From assembly GCF_030265065.1 (NCBI RefSeq), contig NC_080396.1, positions 49,217,501 through 49,281,500 of the forward strand: DNA of 64,000 nucleotides. The letters run 5' to 3'. Below are positions 1 to 36,834 of the stretch, one piece after another. A model generated the notes under the pieces. It saw only the letters and a program-made list of their open reading frames with translations, had not been told where the DNA came from and ran no database searches. Source of the DNA: Corythoichthys intestinalis. Lineage: Eukaryota; Chordata; Actinopteri; Syngnathiformes; Syngnathidae. The stretch's first letter is position 1, and the number at the start of each line of letters is the position of its first letter. A program made the position numbers and the translations under genes.

Positions 1-26420
<26,420 letters not shown>

Positions 26421-26600
26421 AACGACTGCAGAGCGAGGTGAGCCGTGACAATGTTTTGATCTAAGCGCTTGTTCTTCTTCGCTTGATTCTTATTAGTAGT
26501 CAGCAATTGATGTTGAGGCGCATTACCGCCTCCTCTGAGTGGAGTGTGAACAGGATACTGTATTTCTGCTACACATGGAAGTTAAAAAAACTGGCATACA
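26421..26600 (-). promoter_or_regulatory. smc5 5' flank
   Basis: Sequence immediately upstream of the smc5 start codon. It is unremarkable and moderately GC-balanced, with no TATA box, which fits a housekeeping gene. A tRNA-SINE fragment begins about 185 bases upstream, so the promoter is short or uses the SINE-flanking DNA. The placement is inferred only from the start codon. Confidence 0.35.
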
Positions 26601-26604
26601 CTAT

Positions 26605-26745
26605 TCATTTAGTCATCTTCTGAACCGCTTATTCTCACAAGGGTCCCGGGGGTGCTGGAGCCTATCTAAGCTAACAACGAGCAAGAGGCAGGGTACACCC
26701 TAAACTGGTTGCCAGCCAGCCGCAGGGCACCTGGAGATATAGCAT
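26605..26745 (-). mobile_element. tRNA-SINE tail fragment
   Basis: Contains the 3' part of the SINE family seen at 52475-52825 (TCATCTTCTGAACCGCTTAT, GGTGCTGGAGCCTATC, AACTGGTTGCCAGCC). The head is absent. It marks the 5' boundary of unique DNA upstream of smc5. Confidence 0.7.
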
Positions 26746-26789
26746 ACAGTATTTATTCCTTTTAAATAAAGCATATATAAAGCATATAT

Positions 26790-26839
26790 ATGTGTATGTA
26801 TGTATGTGTATGTATATACATATACATACATACATACAT

Positions 26840-26924
<85 letters not shown>
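26790..26924. repeat. TGTA/CATA then (AT)n microsatellite
   Basis: Short tetranucleotide runs merge into about 77 bases of pure AT. Open frames of alternating Tyr/Ile in this stretch are artefacts. Confidence 0.95.
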
Positions 26925-26928
<4 letters not shown>

Positions 26929-26938
26929 TCATATATAT

Positions 26939-28252
26939 TAGGGTGTCCCAAAAAAGTAAATCCAGGAAACTAATCTCGCACACCCTCTCAATGCATTCCA
27001 CTTCTTCCCAAAGTACTGTGAGAAAAAATTCACAATGATCGCTTAATATTTAGGGTTCCCTCAGAGCACATGTAATGTCTGCTATGCCGTATACAGGGGC
27101 CAGCCATGTAGGGGCGTCATCCTGATCTGTTTTCAACTGTCCATTTGCACTCACATGCATAGAACGTATGCGGTGTTGCCTTGACCTGGTTTTGACAGTG
27201 GCCGATCCAGAAAAGCTATCACCGATTTTGAAAAAAAAAAAAAAAAAAGTCTTTTTCTGATAGAATGTGACTTTACTTCGAGAAAATCGCACTTTCAAGC
27301 GATTTTTTTTTTTAAACTGGCACTAAAGGGGGGCCATGGCCCCTTTGCCCCCCCCCCCCCCGTGTCCTCCGGTGGGTGTTGAAGCTGTTAACCATTGTGC
27401 AACATAGCAGGAGGATCATCTGCACTGCTTGTTTGTAGCAATTTATGCTTTCTTGAACTGCTCTAAAGAAGTTCCGTGGGCAAATCTGGTACTTGAGCGA
27501 GGACTTGGCCCCCCTGGCGATGTTTTCAACGAAGACCGAGGAAGAGGAGAAGGCCAAGATGCTGCACCACCTCTACGAGGCTCAGGAGAAAGGGAAGGAA
27601 CTGCGGCAGCTGGAAGGAAGGAGGACCCTTACTCAAGAGGGCTTACCTGGGAGACTTCATCACCCGGAGGTCGCAGGACCTGTTCCACTGCCTGAAGCTG
27701 CCTCTCCCAGCCACAGTCGCGGATCTGCGAGAAGTTCCAGTTGTCGCGTCCGAGCTGAAGTCGGTGAATGATGTTGCCGAGCGAGCGGTGAAGCTGGCGA
27801 CCGACTTCAACCAGTACCTGACGAAGGACGAAGACGAGCGGCAGCTCATCTTTCAGGTCGTCGAACATCACCGCCGCCAATTCTCCACGGCTGACAAGGC
27901 CAGCTTCCAGTAGTGCAGCTGTCACTTCCCTGTCTTCAATTTTATCGCTACTATCCAGTTATATTGCACTTCAGTTGTATTGCAGCAGTGCATGTAACAC
28001 TTTGTCCAATGTGAATTGTGCAAGGTATACAATCGGTCTGGGAGAGAGGCGATCATTAGTCAGAAGAGTGCGAGACCGACACGTTAACCACTGCCAGTCC
28101 AGTAGGAATGTCAATGAGGGAAGCCTTAGCAACCAGCTATGGGAGTGAAATTTCGTGTGCTCTGTTCTTTTAGCAAGTGGAATACAATGAAGGGGTGTGC
28201 GACTCCAAATCTGTTAATATGTGATTTTATATAGGGGGCCTGGGACACCCTA
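26939..28252 (+). mobile_element. Unclassified DNA transposon with TAGGGTGTCCCA termini
   Basis: Inverted termini TAGGGTGTCCCA and TGGGACACCCTA delimit 1.3 kb flanked by AT repeats. The plus strand has a coding-like GC-rich block. One frame at about 27485-27650 contains YLSEDLAPLAMFSTKTEEEE. A shifted frame at about 27625-27911 contains ELKSVNDVAERAVKLATDFN and FQVVEHHRRQF before a stop. The second part looks like the conserved C-terminal end of a protein family I have met in animal transposons but cannot name. A frame change and missing 5' half make it a remnant. Confidence 0.55.
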
Positions 28253-28284
28253 TATATAGTCATCATATACATACATACATATAT

Positions 28285-28399
28285 TAGGGCTGTCAAAATT
28301 ATCACGTTAACGGGCGTTACTTAATTTTTTTAATTAATCACGTTAAAATATTTGACGCTATTAACGCAGATGCCCCGCTCAGACAGATTTAAATGACAG
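28285..28399. mobile_element. hAT left end only
   Basis: Begins TAGGGCTGTCAAAATTATCA then CACGTTAA-type inverted words, the terminus of another teleost hAT family. It is cut off by the following microsatellite after about 115 bases. Confidence 0.65.
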
Positions 28400-28416
28400 A
28401 TATATGTATATGTATG

Positions 28417-28448
<32 letters not shown>

Positions 28449-28486
28449 TGTATGTATGTATGTATGTATGTATGTATGTATATGAT

Positions 28487-28558
<72 letters not shown>
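28400..28558. repeat. (TGTA)n followed by (AT)n microsatellite
   Basis: About 75 bases of TGTA repeats, a short TATGATGACT spacer, then about 68 bases of AT with one interruption. Confidence 0.95.
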
Positions 28559-28562
<4 letters not shown>

Positions 28563-29553
28563 GCTGTCCCGACTAGTCGACATAGTCGACGTCATCGATG
28601 ACGTAAATTCGTCGACGAGCACAACATCCCGTCGACGGTTAATGAAGGGTTGAAAAAATATATGCACGGAAAGTTCAGAATGTCGGATGCTCTGTATGCA
28701 AGCGGGGAAAGCGGCACAAAGCCAAAAAACCACACCAGAGTGTCCAAAACATTATTTCAAAGAAACAAAGGAGCGTACACTCTTCCGTCCTGTCTCTTCA
28801 ATGCCAAGCTTGGCTAAACGTCGGCCGTGAATAAACACCTCAAGCGCCGTAACCCAGTTTGTAATTTTGTTTTTTCATTTTTTGTACACCAGAGAGTGCT
28901 GTCGCCTTACTAAATAATAATGTTTCATTGAAAATGGGCCTGTAAGCGCTATTAGTATTGTTCTTAATGCTAACTGAAAGGTTTATTTCATGTTATGGTT
29001 TATTTTATAGTATAGAAAATTATATAAGGTGAAAAGGTCATAAATATATACAGTATATACAGTGATTGCACTTAAGGGAGAGATTGTCAATGATAAGGTA
29101 ATAAATTAAAGTAAAGGCAATTCATTGATATATAAATAAGGTTTAAAAGGAAAAAGGTGAAAAGTTTTCGTTAATTTCTAATTGTGTTGATTTATTTGTG
29201 TGCACCGTAGCTTTTACAGTGTGATTACATCAAGGATGGAATAAAAGTTGTAAACCATCAGTTTAAGAGACCATCTTTTCAATCAGGATGCTACACTAGT
29301 GAATTCTATCAGCATTTCAACTCATTGTTTATTTGTGATTTATTATTGTTATTTACGTGTTTATTTGTACTTTAATAAATAATTTAAGTGTTCCAATATG
29401 TTTTTTGTGAATTGATAAGCGTCAACAAAAATTTCATTGCTAAATTAGAAAACAAAACAAAAAATTTTTTTTTAAATTATTAGATTAGTCGACTAATCGT
29501 AAAAATAGTCGGCTGACTAATCGGGAGAAAATTAGTCGTTTGGGACAGCCGTA
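28559..29553. mobile_element. hAT non-autonomous transposon (sister of 17125-18780)
   Basis: The left end TAGAGCTGTCCCGACTAGTC and right end GTTTGGGACAGCCGTA match the ends of the element at 17125-18780 read on the other strand. It landed in an AT microsatellite, so its target duplication cannot be recognised. The interior lacks a transposase frame. Confidence 0.85.

Positions 29554-29555
<2 letters not shown>

Positions 29556-29614
<59 letters not shown>
29556..29614. repeat. (AT)n microsatellite
   Basis: A pure AT run. Probably the right half of the microsatellite into which the neighbouring hAT inserted. Confidence 0.95.
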
Positions 29615-29616
<2 letters not shown>

Positions 29617-30039
29617 CCATGTAAGATGACTCTGTGTATACAAAATTATTTAATGTTATCATAAAATTGTCCTAAGATTGAACACTAACGCAACATGTAA
29701 ATACCAGAAAATTAAAATAAATTCTTCTTTATTACTTATTTAATTAAACTTTTTTTTTTGTAATTGAAGTTAAATAGAGACCTTACTTAAAACGATGTTT
29801 GAATACAAACATTTCTTGAAAGTTAAATGCAAATGTATCCAAAAGCAAGGGTCGACCTTGAGTCGAACATTGGGGGGTGAGATTTGACATGGACAAACTG
29901 AACTGAAAAAGCCTTTTGCAAATAAAAATGAAACAACTTCAAGCAAAGAGCAGTTCCAGATGCCCCCAATCATCTTTTGTGTATTACCATGACTCAAATG
30001 ATTGACAATCTACACATACCCTCTTTATTACAGACTTCC

Positions 30040-30225
30040 TTGGCTGATCAGGCGGCATGAGCGGATGGTGTCATTAAAGCCATTCCGGCTTGGGAAATTT
30101 TCATACTCGCCATGCACTAGCACGTACTGGTAACCCATGTAGTCGGGGCTCTAGTAGAGGACCCAGGTGCTACCAAACACCCAGATGGAGTGTCAATGGC
30201 AAAAGTGGGGGGTGAGCTCAGGACA
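30040..30225 (-). pseudogene. gamma-crystallin N-domain exon relic
   Basis: Minus-strand translation aligns with the second half of the N-terminal domain exon of the neighbouring gamma-crystallins. HSIWVFGSTWVLY corresponds to [13 protein letters not shown] of the gene at 32259, and YMGYQYVLVHGEYEN then NGFNDTIRSCRLI corresponds to [13 protein letters not shown] and [10 protein letters not shown]. Two in-frame stops lie where Arg/Cys and Glu/Lys are expected, and the first Greek-key half (ITFYEE-type) and the other exons are missing. No splice donor follows; stop codons appear at once. It looks like a decayed fifth member of the cluster. Identity is clear from the Greek-key pattern, but which gamma class it came from is not. 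Confidence 0.75.
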
Positions 30226-30433
30226 CTTTTTAAAAACACATCAGTAGTTTTATCTTCTTACTTTGTAAAAATAGACTCATTACATTTTTTCACATCCATA
30301 GATGACAGTAGATTGTAAACAGAAGATATAATCACTGGTTAAAAGGTCAACTGTGATTGAGCTATTAATTGAGTAATCAATCAAGATTTTGACAGTCTTT
30401 TCTGATGGACGGAAGAAAGTATTAGAGAAGATA

Positions 30434-32011
30434 TACTGCTAAAAAAAAATAAAGGGAACATTAACATAACACGTTGTAGATCTGAATGAATGAAATACAG
30501 TATTTTTATTAAAAACTTTGTTCTTTCCATAGTTGAATGTGCTGACAACAGAGTCAGACAGTCAAAATTATCCATAAAAATGAAATGTATCAACCCAGGG
30601 AGGTCCAGATTTGGATTTATACTCAAAATGAAAGAGGAAAAACACACTACAGGCTGATCCAACTTTGATGTAATGTCCTTTAAAGAAGTCAAAATGAAGC
30701 TTAGTAGTGTGTTTGGCCTCTGCGTGCTTGTATGACATCCCTGCAATGCCTGGGCATGCTCCTGATGAGGTGGCGGATGTTCTCCTGAGGGATTTCTACA
30801 CAGCTCTGGACCAGCACATCGCTGAGTTCCTGGACAGTCTGAGGACCAACCTGTTATCCTGTAGGAGATTCCAGGAGACAGGTAGTTACTCCAGAAGAGC
30901 TGGACAGGGCCGTAGAAGATCCTCAAACCCTCAGCAGGATCGGTATCCACTCCTTTGTTCAAGGAGGAATAGGATGAACACTGCCAGAGCCCTACAAAAT
31001 GACCTCCAGTAGGCCACTGGTGTGAATGTTTCTGACCAAACAATCAGAAATGGGCTCCATGAGGATGGTCTGAGGGCCTGACATCCTGTAGAGAGCCCTG
31101 TGCTCACTGCCAGTCACCGTAGAGCTTAAGAGGCATTTTCCATAGACCACCAGAATTTGCAACTATGCCACTGGCTCTGTGCTCTTCACTGATGAAAGCA
31201 GGTTCAACCTGAGCACATGCGACAAACGTGGAAGGGTCCGGAGATCCCATGGAGAACTTTATGCTGCCTGCAACATCATTCAGCATGACCGGTGTGGTGG
31301 TGGGTCAGTGATGGTCAGGGGAAGCATATCCCTGGAAGGACACACACACCTCTACAGGTTAGATGATGGCACCCTGACTGCTATTAGGTATCAGGATGAA
31401 ATCCTTGGACTCATTGTCATAATCTGCGCTTGCGCGGTGGGACCTGGGTTCCGCTTGGCCCACAACAATGCCCAACTTCATGTGGCTGTAGTATGCAGCA
31501 GTTCCTGAAGGAAGAAGGAATTGCTAACATTGACTGGCCCCCACGTTTGCCTGACCTAAATCTAATAGAACACCTCTGGGACATTGTGTTTGGGTCCATC
31601 TGGCAGAGCCAGGTTGCTCCTCAGACTGTCCAGGAGCTCAGTGATGCCCTGGTCCAGATCTGGGAGGAGATTCCCGAGGACACCCTCTGTCATCTCATTA
31701 TCAGCATGCCCAGGCGTTGTAGGGAGGTCATCCAGGCACTTGGAGGCCACACACACTACTGTTCCTCATTTTGACTTGTTTACATGAAAGTTGAATCAGC
31801 CTGTAGTGTGTTTTTCCACTTTCATTTTGAGTATAACTCCAAATCCAGACCTCAATAGGTTGATACATTTGATTTTCATTGATAATTTTTGTGTGATTTT
31901 TTTGTCAGCACATTCAACTATGGAACGAACAAAGTATTTAGTAAAAATATTTCATTCATTTATATCTATATGTGTTACGTTAGTGTTCCCTTTATTTTTT
32001 TGAGCAGTGTA
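30434..32011 (+). mobile_element. Tc1-like transposon with long inverted 3'-end arms
   Basis: The ends TACTGCT-AAAAAAAATAAAGG and TTTATTTTTTTGAGCAGTGTA match a widespread fish Tc1 family. The plus strand from about 30860 encodes transposase pieces (RRFQETGSYSRRAGQGRRR, FTDESRFNLSTCDKRGR, PDLNLIEHLWDI) with stops and frame changes. Unexpectedly, 30437-30857 is an inverted copy of the 3' end, including the last part of transposase (LSDVLVQ on the minus strand). The normal 5' end is therefore replaced by a second 3' end, giving about 400-bp inverted arms. Confidence 0.85.
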
Positions 32012-32258
32012 TATCTGTCATAATATATTTATATCCGTGTGTGAATTAATAAAAAGGAAACTATTTGGTGCGCAGAAACATTATTTTTGTGGCAAGTATG
32101 CAACACTTTCTGAACACAATATATACTTAAATTCACTGATGGCTTGGTGCGCAAATGTTTGTCTTTGTGTAGTTGCAAATATTATCTGTCAGGAAAAATG
32201 AAAGCAGAGTCTGTGCTAGTTGATCATTTATTGATGCTTAATGCATTGGGAGAGTAGA

Positions 32259-33328
32259 CTAATACTCTGTGATCCTGCGGAAGGAACCTATGCCAGGAGA
32301 GGAGGCCGCCCAGTCAGCGTGCTGCCGATACTCGCCCTGCTCCAGGAGGTACTGGTGCCCCCTATAGTTGGGGAGGTCGTAGAACACCCAAGCGCCATCG
32401 GTTACCACACAGGAGTAAGCCTCGCGAAACTTGTAGGTCTCGTACACCGAGGGGCAGTCCTCGGTGCATTCCACCATCTGGCCGCCAAAGTTTGGCCTCT
32501 CGTACAGCCTCAGCTTCCAGTTGCCATAAACCTGAGAGCAGGAAGTAGGGATGCTGTGATTCCATCTGTAGTTGTATCGCTCCAAATACACATATAACAC
32601 ATGCAAGTCCTGTAAACATACAATCTAGTGAGGGCAATTTCTAAGAACAAAGATCATCCTTTTGGAATGATCTTCTTGGAGTAAGAAACTAATAAACTAC
32701 AAACAACTTAATTCCCAGTTGACAGAACCACTGTCTCCCTTTGAAGAACATTAAACTTGATTCCTGTTGGCTTTAAATAAACTTCTCTTTCTTAAATGAG
32801 GGTGATGACTTAGGGCATGAAGTAAATCTTATTTGACTTGACGTGACAAGGAGTTTAGATCAGTGAAAACTCTTACGTTCTTAATAGTACGGCATGATTT
32901 GACACTGTCGCTGAAGGCCATCCACTGCTGGTTGTCGGCATACTCGCCCGGGTATAGGATGTACTGAAAGCCCTTGTAGTTGGGCCTTTCGTAGATCACC
33001 CAAACACCACTCTCCACCCTGATAGAGCTGCAGCGGGTGAAATACGAGTGCAGGTCTGCGCAGTCGCTGCTGCAGTTGTAGCAGCGGCCCTGGAATTTCT
33101 TCTCCTCATAGAAGGTGATCTTTGGCAAAGAAAGCCAAGTGACACTTAGAGTTAAGTGTCTGGCAAGCTCTATAAGTATTTCTCAATATCCTACACATGC
33201 GCTGGAAAGTCATCCTCATGAGGATACAAATACATGGAAAAATCAGCAGAATAGCAGGATATCAACCATGAATGTTTAAATAGTTTGTCATAATATTGTT
33301 TCAATAAGTTTCATCTCACCTTCCCCAT
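32259..33328 (-). CDS. crygs: gamma-crystallin, gammaS-like (cluster gene A)
   Basis: Soluble lens structural protein. Three exons in the standard gamma-crystallin plan: MGK (33320-33328), N-domain (32877-33119, 81 residues) and C-domain (32259-32531, 90 residues plus stop), in all 174 residues. Each domain has two Greek-key motifs. The C-domain end [13 protein letters not shown] then [14 protein letters not shown] is close to vertebrate gammaS (YELPNYRGRQYLL, SSPAVQSFRRI). Conserved core tryptophans are present in both domains. The signal AATAAA follows the stop by about 27 bases (32227-32232, minus strand). Upstream are a TATA-like GATAAATA and two Maf-like half-sites. Intron 1 (200 bp) and intron 2 (345 bp) are short. 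Assignment to gammaS rather than another gamma class is by C-domain resemblance. Confidence 0.93.
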
Positions 33329-33373
33329 GTTGATGCTCGGCAATGGTCGGTCCTTACTGAAGCCCGTCAAAGT

Positions 33374-33460
33374 ATTTATCGATAAACAAAATGTGCAGAG
33401 TGAGGGGGAGCCTTTGATACCCAGATGAAGTGGATTTACATATCAGCAAAATGAGTCAGT
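33374..33460 (-). promoter_or_regulatory. Crystallin A promoter: TATA-like box and Maf-like half-sites
   Basis: On the minus strand, GATAAATAC (33374-33382) lies about 50 bases before the start codon, the same spacing as the TATA boxes of the other three crystallins. About 65 bases further upstream, ACTGACTCATTTTGCTGATA (33442-33461) holds a TGACTCA core and a TGCTGA half-site. MARE elements bound by large Maf proteins drive crystallin genes, so function is inferred from position and motif only. Confidence 0.4.
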
Positions 33461-33847
33461 GCCATTTGATGGGCTTTTGTTCCATGTTGTGATGATGAGC
33501 TGCTATCAAATGTAGGCTGGAACAGTGGGGGCAGCAGCACCCCTTGATGGGGGACTGGGTGGGTGGGAAAAAAATCTTTTGTTTTCTGTGTAGTCACACG
33601 ATGACTGGCAGGCATTGGGGGGGGGGGGCAAAAATGAACTAGAAGTTACAAACGTGCCTCAAACATCGCTTGTGAATGCTGAGAAATGCTGTTGACTAGC
33701 CAAATCGGACTTAACTGATACAGCCAAACATACCACCCAGTACTTGCTGTACATTCCATAATGATGGTATTTGATCAGACCACTTGATAACTATCGTATG
33801 TTGTTCTTTGCGACAAAGGTAAACAAATCAGAACTACTAAAACTTCC

Positions 33848-34385
33848 ATTCTTCCATTTTCAACATTTGCTAGCTTGGTCAGGGCAACAGAGTGCTGGAG
33901 ACAGTCCTAGATGAATTGGGGGAAAGGTGGACTACACCATGAACTGGTCGCCAGTTAGTCACAGGGCATCTACAGAAGAGGGCCTACCATTTGCTTTAAC
34001 AGTCACGCCGTCACTGAGCAGGAATTGATCTTAGCCCGGCAAAATTATCACTGCACCATCAGACTAATAAAACCCTATCCGGAAAAATATAACTCATGCT
34101 GCGCCATGTGTTTCAGGTTCAATTTTGAAACCTCAGATATTAGCGTGGTTGCCAGTCAATCTCAGGGCATACACACAAACACAATACACTGGTTGTATGT
34201 CAAAGTACATACAAACAATGAACCGGTCATAAGTCAATATCAAGGTACTTACAGACAATGGACAGTTAGCTAGTCAATGTCAGAACAACTAGTGTGTACT
34301 GATAATGGACAAGTTGACACTAAACTTCATGGAAATGAATAGACTGACTGCTTGCCAATGTTAGGACACATACTGAAAACAAACC
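33848..34385. repeat. SINE relic followed by degenerate ~50-bp tandem repeat
   Basis: 33848-33990 resembles the tail half of the local tRNA-SINE (TGCTGGAGACAGTCC, AACTGGTCGCCAGTTAGTCAC). From 34140 to 34385, units of about 50 bases recur with many changes. Each has a GTCAATNTCAGG-type core then ACATACAAACAATGAACC-type words. They look like an old minisatellite grown from the SINE's GCCAGTCAATCACAGGGCAC block. Confidence 0.45.
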
Positions 34386-34646
34386 CTGCACCTGCCCCCT
34401 TTCAACTACAAACAGTCTTCATTCTCAAAGATGCTAATTTATTACTGTTTCAGAACATTGGTGGCAAAACAGACTCAAGCACTGGCGGAACATGCAAATC
34501 ACTCACATGAGGGACCAGATTGGGACCTCAAACTTTTTAGAACAAAGCTAAGCCCCATGAAAAGTGTCACATGGAACAGTTAAATGATGACCTGAGTTCA
34601 GTGATAGATATTTCAACTTGCTTTATTCAACAAATGAGAGAAGAAG

Positions 34647-36307
34647 CTAACAGGAGTCCATGATGCGTCGGATGGAACTCAGTCTGAGGATGTTGCTGGC
34701 TCCCAACTCGCGGAGGTTGCGGTGCTCGCCGGGCTTCAGGTACAGCATCCTTCCCCGGAAGTTGGGCTGCTCGAACATCAGCCAATGGCCCTCCATCACA
34801 TTGCAGGACTGACAGTCGGACATGCGCAGACGGTCCACGTTGTCGCAGTCATCGGTCAACTCGTGCATCTGGCCACTAAAGTTCTCCTTCTCGTAGATCC
34901 TCACTCGGAACGGTCCTCTGTGCTGTGGGTCGGGTCAAAACATGTTGATAAACTGATCCAAACAAGCAGTGACCAGAAATGCAAGACGGCAAGTGCAACT
35001 CTAAACACTTTAGGTAGTGCAAAGCAACAAAACACAAGTCCTGTGTACTTTATTTTAATAGCTAGATTTTTACGGTATTTGCATTTTGAGGATTAAAAAA
35101 CAAAATATCTGTTACGCGGTGCCATCAGCGGTGTTGATTTACAGTATGTTCGTTCCTATCCTGTTTTATTTTGGTGTGTTCATTTTTTACTTTGTGTTTA
35201 ACTTGTCATCTTTGCTCACCCAATTACCTGATTGCCACCACACAGTTACCATTAGCCCTACTCCTTATATACCCCTCTTGTTTCTTGTCCAGTGCCAGTG
35301 CGTTTTCGTTTGTTAGCGAGTAGTAGGAAGCTATGTCACCGTTAAGTTGTATTTTGCCTTGTTTTGTTTTGTCTACCGTCCTTGCTTCTATTTGCCAGTT
35401 GGGTTTGGTGCTTTGTCCACCCAGCAGTGTGTAGTTATTTTTGATTGGAAATCACGAGGACAAATAAGGTGGAACATAAGCCAGGTTCCATTTACGAATA
35501 TGCATAAAATTTAGAGGAGAATAATTGAAATAGTGGGCTTTCCACACCAATAACTAAGAACTAACTAGCTATTTACAAATGTTTGTGTGTTAAGTTATCC
35601 TACTGTAACTGCTGTTCTGTATAACTAACGGTAAAGAATTATTTTACGCTCTAGTGTTGTTGTTTTTTAATGCAAGTTCGTGCAGGAGTTGAATCAGTAC
35701 TTCCACATTTATCTAATATTTATTTTGGCTTTTCCCACCCAACCAATCAAATGACTAAATAACTAGCCAAACATTTTACTAACATTTTGACTAATTAACT
35801 AATTAGTGGATCAACCAACAAACAAATTCATCAACCAATGGACCAGTCATCGATTAACCCATCAATCAACTACCTCTGAAGGCTTTCCAACCAGTGGTGA
35901 CTTTCAAAAATTTTAGCTGATGGCTTAATCGTGCTTTGCGTGCACTTACCAAAGGGATCATCCGAGAAGATCTGATGCAGTCACTCATATTGACACCCAT
36001 CAGACGCTGACTGTCCGGATACTCGCCCCTTCTGACCAGCACCTGGTGACCCTTAAAGTTGGGCTTTTCGTAAACCATGAAGAGGCCGCTCTCCACTCGG
36101 CAGGAGTTGCACCTGCTTAGGTAGGTGGTTAACTCAGGGCAGTCGCTACTGGTCTCGTAGGAGCGACCCTGGAAGTTGCGGTCCTCATAGAAGATGATCT
36201 GCCAAACAACGACATTTGTGAGCGGAAAGCCGTCCATAAGATCCATTGCATTCTTTGGGATCCAGATTGTGGTTTGTGCTTGACCATTTCTCACTTACCC
36301 TTCCCAT
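34647..36307 (-). CDS. crygm: gamma-crystallin M (cluster gene B)
   Basis: Aquatic-lens gamma-crystallin. Exons: MGR (36299-36307), N-domain (35950-36198, 83 residues) and C-domain (34647-34922, 91 residues plus stop), 177 residues in all. It starts [15 protein letters not shown] and ends [12 protein letters not shown]. The words [15 protein letters not shown] and [17 protein letters not shown] are typical of fish gammaM. The N-domain has no tryptophan and the C-domain only one, as is characteristic of gammaM, which packs tightly in hard fish lenses. The usual DCIRSCR near the N-domain end reads DCIRSSR. A TATA box (TATATAAA, 36368-36375 on the minus strand) lies about 60 bases upstream. AATAAA is at 34622-34627. 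Intron 2 is 1,027 bp with no recognised content. Confidence 0.95.
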
Positions 36308-36834
36308 GGTCATGGTATTTGTGCGATAACTGCAGATGTACAGTTTGGCCAACAAACCTGCTCCCTTTTTATATATCTCACAGGCCTAATGCTAAAGCCC
36401 TAGAGTCATCACTCTATATTGTGTGCCAGCTTGTATCACTATAGGGTGACACACTGTACTGTACTGTATGTCAGAATGTGGCTTTTGTTACAATCGGATG
36501 TTTAATGCTGCAAAAATCAACTATGGAGATCAATGTGGTTACCTGACACAAAAGGCCTCAAACCAGCTGGAAACTCCTCCATAGAGGATACGTTGTACAG
36601 TTAGTAAGAGGTCATCTGAGGAGCGTGGAGCTTCTGTGATGAGCTTGCATTCCCTCTCCAAAATGCAGCCTGCGTACAATAACAGCTACAGCGGTCTGCA
36701 AAAGAATGTGGGCCCACTGCAATTTTGATGAGTCATGAGGTTTCAGACAAAGGTGCCCAAGGGTGTCTGAAGCCGAGGGTCACTATAAAAGGGGTTCAGT
36801 TGTTGGCATGGTTGCAACAACTACAAGCGTCATC
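36308..36834. promoter_or_regulatory. Divergent promoter region between two gammaM genes
   Basis: 527 bp separate the two start codons. Toward the minus-strand gene is TATATAAA at 36368-36375, and toward the plus-strand gene is TATAAAA at 36784-36790, each 50-60 bases from its ATG. An ATGAGTCAT-type site (36728-36736) lies about 50 bases upstream of the plus-strand TATA box and could be an AP-1/Maf-type element. Shared control is inferred from the arrangement. No long repeat or CpG-rich block was seen. Confidence 0.6.

Noticed and set aside
26762-27001. Open frames of alternating Tyr/Ile in the AT repeat (also at 28389-28733 and 29480-29662)
   Set aside because: They are reading-frame artefacts of (AT)n and (TGTA)n microsatellites.
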